5,878 nt of DNA. It comes from an uncultured Collinsella sp. Its GTDB lineage: Bacteria; Actinomycetota; Coriobacteriia; Coriobacteriales; Coriobacteriaceae. Where the stretch lies: assembly GCA_902489295.1 (NCBI GenBank), contig CABTZM010000133.1, forward strand, positions 1 to 5,878, given 5' to 3'. Below the pieces are notes generated by a model. It saw nothing but the letters and a program-made list of their open reading frames with translations. It ran no database searches and was not told the DNA's origin. The translations under genes and the position numbers were made by a program. Position 1 is the first letter of the stretch; the number at the start of each line of letters is the position of its first letter. This document shows, in pieces, positions 1 to 4,885 of this stretch.

Positions 1-537
1 TGGGTGACACTTGCCATCGGTGTCGCGCTCGCCATGCCCATCATCGGCGAGGTTCTCACTCCTGCCAGCTGGAACGCTGTCGACATCAAGTCCCTCATGT
101 TCCTGACGGCCGCCATGGCCGTGGGTTCCGTGGGCGGCGCCACCGGCATGAACGCCTGGATCGCCGACGTCGTGCTTCCCAGCTCCGTGCCCGAGAACAT
201 CTTCCTGTTCGCCCTGCTCGTCGCCGCGCTCTCCATGATCATCCACATGTTCATGGGCTCGGTCATGGCCGTGCTCGGTGTGTGCGTGCCGGCGTTCATC
301 AGCTTCGCGGCCGGCTCCAGCGTAAGCCCGCTTGCCGTGGCGCTCATCGTCTTCACGTCCATCAACATCCACTACATCCTGCCGTTCCACAACCTGCCGA
401 TCCTTATCGGCGAGGGCAAGGACGCCGGCGGCTACACCTCCAAAGAGGCCATGCGCATGGGTATTCCCCTCACCGCGGTCGTCTTTATCGTCGTGCTGGT
501 CGAGGCCGCCTGGTTCCACCTCTTTGGCCTGATGTAA
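1..537 (+). CDS. SLC13/DASS-like anion permease, C-terminal part (5' end outside window)
   Basis: The reading frame is open from base 1 and ends at TAA 535-537, so the visible 178 residues are the C-terminal portion of a longer protein and the true start is upstream. The piece is strongly hydrophobic, with likely membrane segments or re-entrant loops near residues 3-20, 30-50, 64-100, 106-125 and 155-176. Gly/Ser-rich turns (GSVGGATG about 41-48, MGSVMAVLG about 84-92) and a late IHYILPFHN block (about 121-129) followed by a hydrophilic loop resemble the second half of SLC13/DASS (Na_sulph_symp) carriers, which move di- and tricarboxylates, sulfate or related anions across the inner membrane, usually with Na+. 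The next gene, 142 bases downstream on the same strand, is a UbiD decarboxylase, so import of an organic acid substrate is a reasonable inference. An ArsB/NhaD-type or other ion-transporter-superfamily permease is the main alternative. The substrate cannot be read from this fragment. Confidence 0.72.
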   Translation, partial: WVTLAIGVALAMPIIGEVLTPASWNAVDIKSLMFLTAAMAVGSVGGATGMNAWIADVVLPSSVPENIFLFALLVAALSMIIHMFMGSVMAVLGVCVPAFISFAAGSSVSPLAVALIVFTSINIHYILPFHNLPILIGEGKDAGGYTSKEAMRMGIPLTAVVFIVVLVEAAWFHLFGLM

Positions 538-542
538 GCAGT

Positions 543-586
543 CGAGTGCTTGGCTGTAATTAGCCGAGTGCTTGAACTGCGAGTGC
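543..586 (+). repeat. Three short direct repeats CGAGTGC(TTG)
   Basis: CGAGTGCTTG occurs at 543-552 and 565-574, and the core CGAGTGC recurs at 580-586, giving start-to-start spacings of 22 and 15 bases. The first two copies flank a small hairpin (549-555 pairing with 562-568, one wobble, loop GTAATT). They lie directly after the permease stop. They could be regulator-binding iterons for the ubiD promoter region or the remains of local duplication; no function is established. Confidence 0.4.
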
Positions 587-631
587 CCGAGCGCCCCATC
601 TATGAGCGCTGCGGCCCCATTACGTTACCAA

Positions 632-657
632 GCCCGGCGGCATCCTCGCCGCCGGGC
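632..657 (+). promoter_or_regulatory. GC-rich hairpin in the ubiD leader
   Basis: GCCCGGCGGC (632-641) and GCCGCCGGGC (648-657) form a perfect 10-bp stem with a 6-base loop (ATCCTC). The downstream bases ACTCTCCC are not a T tract, so a classical intrinsic terminator is doubtful. The stem ends 8 bases before the ubiD Shine-Dalgarno. It may be a degenerate terminator for the permease gene, a 3'-end stabilising or processing structure between two operon genes, or a leader element affecting ubiD translation. Confidence 0.5.
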
Positions 658-665
658 ACTCTCCC

Positions 666-673
666 GAAAGGAG
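666..673 (+). promoter_or_regulatory. Ribosome binding site deciding the ubiD start
   Basis: GAAAGGAG lies 6 bases before ATG 680. A second ATG at 675 is out of frame with the UbiD reading frame, and the in-frame ATG at 572 would add 36 residues with no UbiD character and would run through the GC hairpin. This site therefore fixes the start at 680. Confidence 0.85.
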
Positions 674-679
674 CATGCT

Positions 680-2167
680 ATGTCCACTACCGATGCTTCC
701 CAGATCCACGACCTGCGCTCCGCGCTCGACTTTTTGCGCGAGATGCCGGGCCAGCTGCTCGAGACCGACACTCAGGTCGATCCCGATGCCGAGGTCTCGG
801 GCGTCTACCGTCACGTCGGCGCCGGCGGTACCGTTATGCGCCCGACCAAAGAGGGTCCGGCGATGGTCTTCAACAACGTCAAGGGCTTTGACGATGCCAA
901 GGTCTGCATCGGCATGCTTGCCAGCCGCAAGCGCGTTGCCGCCCTGCTCGACCTGGACGAGGAGCACCTGGGCCTCGAGATCGGCAAGCGCTTCGAGAAC
1001 CTGATCGCGCCCGAGCAGATCGCCGAGGGTGCGCACGTCGACTGTCAGGAGGTCGTGTACAAGGCGACCGACGAGGGCTTTGACCTGCGCAAGATCGTTC
1101 CCGCTCCTACCAACACGCCCGTCGACGGCGGCCCCTACATCACCATGGGCCTCGCCTACGGCACGAGCCCCGACGGCTCCCAGTCCGACGTGACCATCCA
1201 CCGCTTCTCCTGCGTCGACAAGGATAAGCTTGCCATGTGGATTACCCCCGGCAGCCGTCACCTGGGCGCGTTCTTTGACGAGTACTGCCAGCGCGGCGAA
1301 GACATGCCCATCTCCATCTCCATCGGTTTGGACCCCGCCGTGTACATGTGCTGCGGTTTTGAGGCTCCCACCACACCGCTCGGCTTCAACGAGCTGCAGA
1401 TCGCCGGCGCCCTGCGCGGCCACGCCGTCGAGCTTGCCGACTGCGTCACCGTTCCGCAGAAGTGCATCGCCAATGCCGAGTATGTGCTCGAGGGCTACCT
1501 CATGCACGACGAGACCATCAACGAGGACGTCAACGGCCACGGCTACGCCATGCCCGAGTTCCCCGGCTACACCGGTGGCGCCAAGGTCTGCCCGGTGATC
1601 AAGATCACCGCCGTCACCACGCGCGTCAATCCCATCATGGAGAGCTGCATCGGTCCCTCGCACGAGCACGTGTCCATGGCCGGCATCCCCACCGAGGCAT
1701 CCATCTACAAGATGGTCGAGACCGCCATCCCGGGCCGCCTGCTCAACGTCCACGCTGCCCCCTGCGGCGGCGGCAAGTTCGTTGCCATCATGCAGTTCAA
1801 GAAGTCGAGCAAAAATGACGAGGGCCGTCAGCGCAACGCCGCCATGCTCGCCTTCTCGGCATTCTCCGAGCTCAAGCACGTCATCCTTGTTGACGAGGAT
1901 GTCAATATCTTCGATATGAGCGACGTGATGTGGGCCATGACCACGCGCTTCCAGGCCGACGTGGACCTCATCACCATCCCCGGTTGCCACTGCCACGTGC
2001 TCGATCCGTCCAACGACCCCGCGTTCGACCCCACGATCCGCGAGCACGGCATCGCCTGCAAGGCCATCTTCGACTGCACGGTCCCGTTCGACCTCAAGAA
2101 GAACTTCATTCGCTCGCAGTTCATGGAGATCGACACAGACAAGTGGGCCAAGGAGATTGCTTTCTAG
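680..2167 (+). CDS. ubiD: UbiD-family prenylated-FMN-dependent decarboxylase, LpdC-like
   Basis: The protein has 495 residues, the usual length for UbiD enzymes, which reversibly decarboxylate aromatic or alpha,beta-unsaturated acids in the cytoplasm using prenylated FMN. Visible family blocks are the N-terminal domain (about 9-110), the central flavin-binding region with DVTIHR (170-175), TPGSRH (189-194), NELQIAGALRG (E238) and AEYVLEGY (E267, E271), and a C-terminal domain with VDEDV (404-408) and DPSNDP. By comparison with fungal Fdc1, R175 with E267/E271 would form the catalytic Arg-Glu network, and D170, H194 and E238 would sit at the metal site. The TPGSRH, AMPEFPGY, SMAGIPTEASI and QFKKSS blocks recall, from memory, LpdC-type gallate or protocatechuate decarboxylases rather than the ubiquinone-pathway enzyme, and such actinobacteria are not expected to make ubiquinone. 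The symbol ubiD marks the family only; the substrate is unproven. The stop is doubled (TAG TAA). ubiX follows 33 bases later, probably in the same operon. Confidence 0.93.
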   Translation: MSTTDASQIHDLRSALDFLREMPGQLLETDTQVDPDAEVSGVYRHVGAGGTVMRPTKEGPAMVFNNVKGFDDAKVCIGMLASRKRVAALLDLDEEHLGLEIGKRFENLIAPEQIAEGAHVDCQEVVYKATDEGFDLRKIVPAPTNTPVDGGPYITMGLAYGTSPDGSQSDVTIHRFSCVDKDKLAMWITPGSRHLGAFFDEYCQRGEDMPISISIGLDPAVYMCCGFEAPTTPLGFNELQIAGALRGHAVELADCVTVPQKCIANAEYVLEGYLMHDETINEDVNGHGYAMPEFPGYTGGAKVCPVIKITAVTTRVNPIMESCIGPSHEHVSMAGIPTEASIYKMVETAIPGRLLNVHAAPCGGGKFVAIMQFKKSSKNDEGRQRNAAMLAFSAFSELKHVILVDEDVNIFDMSDVMWAMTTRFQADVDLITIPGCHCHVLDPSNDPAFDPTIREHGIACKAIFDCTVPFDLKKNFIRSQFMEIDTDKWAKEIAF

Positions 2168-2200
2168 TAAGTAGCCCTACCAAGTAGTTAAGGAGCCGTC

Positions 2201-2779
2201 ATGCCTGAGTCTTCTGTCCGTCCCCGTCGCATTGTCGTTGGCGTGTCTGGCGCCAGCGGTGCCGCGCTGGGTCTTGAGTGCCTTAAATGCCTGCGCCAGG
2301 CAGGTGCCGAGTCGGCGCTTGTCGTCACGCGCGGGGGAGAGATCACCATCGAGCAGGAGCTCGGCATGACGCTCGACGAGTTTGCCACGCATGCCGATGT
2401 GGTCTACGACAACAAGAACATCGGCGCCGCCATCGCAAGCGGCACCTATCCGGTCGACGGCATGATCGTGGCCCCGTGCTCCATGAAGACGCTCGCCGGC
2501 ATCGCGAGCGGCTACAGCGACAATCTGTTGCTGCGTGCGGCCGACGTGCAGATGAAAGAGCAGCGCCGCCTGGTGCTCATGGTGCGCGAGACGCCCTTCA
2601 GCGCCATTCATGTCGACAACATGGCGCGCCTTGCGCGCGTACCGGGCGTCATGCTCATGCCGCCCATGCTCACGTTTTACAACGGCCCCGCCACGCTCGA
2701 TGACGCGGTGCACCACATCGCCGCCAAGGCGCTCGAGGCCGTCGGCGTGTCATGCGCAAACTATAAGCGCTGGTCATAG
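2201..2779 (+). CDS. ubiX: UbiX-family flavin prenyltransferase
   Basis: The 192-residue product matches the usual UbiX length and carries the family signatures in order: a Rossmann-like flavin site VVGVSGASGA (12-21), the loop APCSMKTLAGIASG (from A91), the block SDNLLLRAADV, then RETP (129-132) and a late MLTFYNGP segment with Y160. Enzymes of this family attach a dimethylallyl group from dimethylallyl (mono)phosphate to reduced FMN, giving the prenylated FMN that UbiD decarboxylases need; they form cytoplasmic oligomers. TAAGGAG at 2189-2195 lies 5 bases before the ATG, which supports this start. The 33-base gap after ubiD indicates co-transcription, so this gene most likely supplies cofactor to the UbiD next to it. 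An LpdB-type label would fit equally, as LpdB belongs to the same family. No missing key residue was noticed. Confidence 0.95.
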   Translation: MPESSVRPRRIVVGVSGASGAALGLECLKCLRQAGAESALVVTRGGEITIEQELGMTLDEFATHADVVYDNKNIGAAIASGTYPVDGMIVAPCSMKTLAGIASGYSDNLLLRAADVQMKEQRRLVLMVRETPFSAIHVDNMARLARVPGVMLMPPMLTFYNGPATLDDAVHHIAAKALEAVGVSCANYKRWS

Positions 2780-2791
2780 GCGTCTTTAGGG

Positions 2792-2797
2792 TAGGAT
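2792..2797 (+). promoter_or_regulatory. Possible -10 element before merR
   Basis: TAGGAT fits the actinobacterial -10 pattern TAnnnT and is followed by AC. The only -35-like hexamer nearby is TGGTCA at 2771-2776 (4 of 6 matches to TTGACA), with a short 15-base spacer that overlaps the end of ubiX. If used, transcription would start near 2804 and the hairpin at 2812-2839 would be in the merR leader. The support is weak. Confidence 0.25.
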
Positions 2798-2811
2798 ACG
2801 AGTAGTGTTTG

Positions 2812-2842
2812 AGCCCGCTGCCCCTGTGGGCGGCGGGCTTTG
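2812..2842 (+). terminator. Strong hairpin after ubiX, probable intrinsic terminator
   Basis: AGCCCGCTGCCC (2812-2823) pairs with GGGCGGCGGGCT (2828-2839) over 12 bp including one T-G wobble, with a CTGT loop, and is followed by TTTGTG. The stem is very stable but the T run is short (TTT from 2839 to 2841), so termination may be partial. It lies 32 bases past the ubiX stop and 33 bases before the merR start, which fits the end of the permease-ubiD-ubiX unit. Confidence 0.6.
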
Positions 2843-2862
2843 TGCGCAAAAAGGATGTGTCG

Positions 2863-2868
2863 GGAGGA
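2863..2868 (+). promoter_or_regulatory. Ribosome binding site deciding the merR start
   Basis: GGAGGA ends 3 bases before ATG 2872. A longer in-frame opening from TTG 2809 would translate the terminator hairpin and adds 21 residues without MerR features. The later ATG at 2884 is too far from this site. Confidence 0.75.
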
Positions 2869-2871
2869 CCT

Positions 2872-3741
2872 ATGCAGACGGGCATGTATGCGATTAGCGA
2901 GATGGCGAGTTTGTTTAACGTTTCGCGCCAAACGCTCATCTACTACGACAAGATCGGCCTGTTTAAGCCCGCCGTGGTTAACGAAAAAGGCTACCGTTTC
3001 TATTCGCCCACGCAGATCCCGCTCATGCGTCTGATCTGCATGCTGCGCGACCTAGGGCTCGAACTCGATGAGATCGACCGCCTAGCCTTGACGTTCGACA
3101 TTAGCGAGATGACCGATCACCTGCGCTCGCGGGTGCAGGCGCTCGACGAGCAGATTGCCGGGCTCAAAGCCGAGCGTGCGAGCGTGCGGGAGCGTCTGAG
3201 CTTTTACGACGAGGCAGTTTACTGGCGCGAGCGCGAGGGCAAGCCGGAGCTCAAGCAGTTCGAGCGCCGCTTCGTGGTCTTTGAGGAGTTTCCAGGCGAT
3301 ATCGAGCGCGGCCGCTCGATGCTTCACCCCACGCTCATGCGGGCCATCCTGCGCATGCGTGCGTTGACGGGCACGCGCCCTATGCGCGGCTGGGGTGCCA
3401 TGCTGCGTCGTGAGGCGCTGCATTCCGACGACCCTATCGCCGGCGCGGGCTCCTTTGCCGTGCTGCCGCGCGGTGTCGAGGAACTGCTGCCGAGCGATCC
3501 CGCCGAGCTGGCAGAGATCGGCATCGAAGTGCTGCCCGAGGGCACATACCTGTGCATGAGCCGCTGGGGTATGCCGTACGAGCCCGAGGGCATCCGCGCC
3601 ATCGTTGCCTGCATGGACGAGCACGCGCTCCAGCCCGTTGGCAACGCTTTCGACTTTTGCTACCTCGATACCACGAGCTACGACGAGTCCCACCAAGAGG
3701 ACTTTTGCTGCATCCAAATCCCTGTTACCCTCCAGATGTGA
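2872..3741 (+). CDS. MerR-family transcriptional regulator with GyrI/BmrR-like effector domain
   Basis: The 289-residue protein begins with a MerR winged helix-turn-helix: YAISEMASLFNVSRQTLIYY (6-25), then the GLFKP and GYRFY wing (29-45) and the second helical pair ending LGLELDEIDRL (61-71). A hydrophilic, heptad-like helix (about 78-112) would be the antiparallel dimerisation coiled coil. The rest, about 125-289, has the look of a GyrI-like ligand domain, with LPEGTYLCMSRW (from 221) and the acidic closing strand EDFCCIQIPV (276-285). Length and layout match BmrR, a multidrug-responsive activator of about 280 residues. Such proteins bind between widely spaced -35 and -10 elements and untwist the DNA when ligand binds. 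The target is unknown; the upstream ubiD-ubiX genes, the downstream membrane protein, or a distant gene are all possible. The last codon, Met289, and the TGA stop lie inside a 31-bp palindrome, so the C-terminal end may have been set by a repeat insertion. Confidence 0.93.
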   Translation: MQTGMYAISEMASLFNVSRQTLIYYDKIGLFKPAVVNEKGYRFYSPTQIPLMRLICMLRDLGLELDEIDRLALTFDISEMTDHLRSRVQALDEQIAGLKAERASVRERLSFYDEAVYWREREGKPELKQFERRFVVFEEFPGDIERGRSMLHPTLMRAILRMRALTGTRPMRGWGAMLRREALHSDDPIAGAGSFAVLPRGVEELLPSDPAELAEIGIEVLPEGTYLCMSRWGMPYEPEGIRAIVACMDEHALQPVGNAFDFCYLDTTSYDESHQEDFCCIQIPVTLQM

Positions 3742-3766
3742 CAAAGGGACAGTCCCTTTGTCACAT
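3736..3766. repeat. 31-bp perfect palindrome overlapping the merR stop
   Basis: ATGTGACAAAGGGAC (3736-3750) is followed by a central A (3751) and its exact reverse complement (3752-3766). As RNA it would fold as a 13-bp stem with an ACAGT loop. There is no T tract after it (TCGTGG), so it is not a typical intrinsic terminator. The perfect symmetry suggests a REP-like dispersed palindrome or a binding site for a dimeric protein. The merR stop TGA is bases 3739-3741 of the left arm. Confidence 0.85.
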
Positions 3767-3790
3767 TCGTGGTGTGGCTGCTGCCCAAAC

Positions 3791-3847
3791 CGTCACAACA
3801 TTTGATGAAAATCTCGAAAACGAGGAAAAGCGTCGAATGTTGTGACG
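3791..3847. repeat. Long inverted repeat with inner hairpin, intergenic
   Basis: CGTCACAACATT (3791-3802) is the exact reverse complement of AATGTTGTGACG (3836-3847). Pairing can run 5 more positions inward (3803-3807 with 3831-3835) using two G-T wobbles. Inside lies a second small stem, CTCG (3813-3816) with CGAG (3821-3824), closing an AAAA loop. The arms share the GTCACA/TGTGAC string with the palindrome 24 bases upstream. It overlaps and competes with the terminator-like hairpin at 3823-3855. Confidence 0.8.
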
Positions 3848-3855
3848 CTTTTCCT
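3823..3855. terminator. Terminator-like hairpin, possibly bidirectional
   Basis: AGGAAAAGCGTC (3823-3834) pairs perfectly with GACGCTTTTCCT (3844-3855) around a 9-base loop. The GCGTC/GACGC stem is flanked by AAAA on the left and TTTT on the right, the layout of an intrinsic terminator readable on either strand. It would end transcription from merR before the next gene. Its right arm is shared with the larger inverted repeat at 3791-3847, so both cannot form at once. Confidence 0.55.
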
Positions 3856-3936
3856 GTCTGTGCCGGCGAGCTCCCGTGCCATCTGGGGGTATAAGGCTGG
3901 CAAGTGTTTATTTGCGAGGCTTAAGGGGCGCCCCGT

Positions 3937-4806
3937 ATGGATATCGATAACTTTGAATGGTGGTATAGCGAGGGCGAGGCTCCGGACGAGGAGTGGGACG
4001 AGCCCGCGCCGCGTGACGTGTCGAGCGACGAGGGCGGGACCGGCAGCGATGCCGCTGTCGAGCCTGAAGCTGCCTCCGATGCCGCCGAGCCCCTGACCTT
4101 CGAACAAGCCTGGGCCCAAGCCGAGGCAGACGAGGCCAAGGCTGACGCTACGGCCACACTCGGTGAGCCGGCGGACATGTCCATCTCGCCGGCCAAGACC
4201 CCGCAGCCGCGCCATAACATCGACCCCGGCAGTACGGCATCCTTCAGCATTCTCGACGTGCCCTCGCAGGGTGCCCAGGCGCCTGCGCCCACACATCGCC
4301 CCGATCTGGCTCGCGAGGAAGATGCGGGACGTCGCTCTCCGCTTGGCCCCATCCTTATCGCCTTTATGGCCGGCGTTATCGCATGCTCGGTAATTGGAAA
4401 CGTCTGGAGCCATGTTGAACAACAGCGCAAAGACGCCGCCAAGGTCGAGATGTCTGTCGAGCAATCGCTCAGCCGCACGCGCTCGGTGCATGTATCGGTC
4501 GAGGTCAAGGACGGCGCGACGTGGGACACCGCGCGCGGCGACAGCCAGATGCTCGTCCATATCGTGGGTCGCACGCTCAAGGGGCAAGCGATCGACGAGT
4601 ACCAATACGTCAATTCCGAAGGTGACGGCATCGAGCTCAAGCCCGGCGACTACGAGCTCACGGTCGATGAGCCGCCCGTCGCCACCGACGGCACGTGTTA
4701 CCGTGCCTCAAAGCGCATGGTTCCGGTGAGTTTTAATTCACAGGCGCCCGATACGGTCGATAGCACGCCGCAGGGCGGGTTTGACCTTTACGCTATTGCT
4801 CAATAA
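3937..4806 (+). CDS. Single-pass membrane protein with acidic N-terminus and beta-rich outer domain, function unknown
   Basis: I do not recognise a named family. The 289-residue product has three parts. Residues 1-130 are acidic and Pro/Ala-rich with low complexity, opening with a short aromatic patch (F6, W8, W9, Y10) and a probable helix LTFEQAWAQAEADEAKADA (53-71). Residues about 136-157 form one membrane helix preceded by RR (132-133), which predicts the N-terminus inside and the C-terminus outside. Residues 183-275 look like an extracellular beta-sandwich, with LKPGDYELTV (234-243) similar to carboxypeptidase-regulatory or Ig-like surface domains. It has only two cysteines (C150 in the helix, C254), so a disulfide is unlikely. 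From memory, coriobacterial genomes encode similar proteins with a cytoplasmic acidic or zinc-ribbon head and this kind of tail. AAGGGG at 3923-3928 lies 8 bases before the ATG. A TATAAG (3890-3895) upstream could be a -10 element, but no -35 was found. The preceding gap contains the palindromes. Confidence 0.8.
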   Translation: MDIDNFEWWYSEGEAPDEEWDEPAPRDVSSDEGGTGSDAAVEPEAASDAAEPLTFEQAWAQAEADEAKADATATLGEPADMSISPAKTPQPRHNIDPGSTASFSILDVPSQGAQAPAPTHRPDLAREEDAGRRSPLGPILIAFMAGVIACSVIGNVWSHVEQQRKDAAKVEMSVEQSLSRTRSVHVSVEVKDGATWDTARGDSQMLVHIVGRTLKGQAIDEYQYVNSEGDGIELKPGDYELTVDEPPVATDGTCYRASKRMVPVSFNSQAPDTVDSTPQGGFDLYAIAQ

Positions 4807-4873
4807 CTGCACCTGTCGCTCAACCCCGCCGCCAAGAGTGGGACAATAGCCCTCGACACCGTTGTTTACTATT

Positions 4874-4879
4874 GGAGGA
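4874..4879 (+). promoter_or_regulatory. Ribosome binding site deciding the mutarotase start
   Basis: GGAGGA lies 6 bases before ATG 4886. An in-frame TTG at 4862 would place this site inside the coding region and has no Shine-Dalgarno of its own, so 4886 is preferred. Confidence 0.85.
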
Positions 4880-4885
4880 AGTAGC

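Noticed and set aside
543..586. CRISPR array
   Set aside because: The repeats are only 7-10 bases with unequal short spacing, far from CRISPR repeat and spacer sizes.
572..679. In-frame N-terminal extension of UbiD from ATG 572
   Set aside because: The added residues are Arg/Pro-rich and have no UbiD similarity, the stretch includes a GC hairpin, and a good ribosome site stands before ATG 680.
620..2047. A 475-codon open frame on the minus strand
   Set aside because: It lies antisense to the clear UbiD gene; its product is rich in Gly/Ala/Val/Asp/His without domain motifs, as expected from the shadow of a GC-rich gene.
680..2779. Ubiquinone biosynthesis role for the UbiD/UbiX pair
   Set aside because: The sequence blocks look like the LpdC-type branch, no other quinone genes are present, and an anaerobic actinobacterium is not expected to make ubiquinone.
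2809..2871. TTG-initiated extension of the MerR protein
   Set aside because: It would translate the terminator hairpin and places 21 unrelated residues before the helix-turn-helix; ATG 2872 has its own GGAGGA.
3736..3766. Intrinsic terminator call for the 31-bp palindrome
   Set aside because: No T run follows on the plus strand and the symmetry is perfect around one base, which fits a palindromic repeat better.
3793..4605. A 270-codon minus-strand frame over the intergenic palindromes and membrane-protein gene
   Set aside because: It has no ribosome site or domain pattern and overlaps a plus-strand gene with a sensible membrane topology and start.
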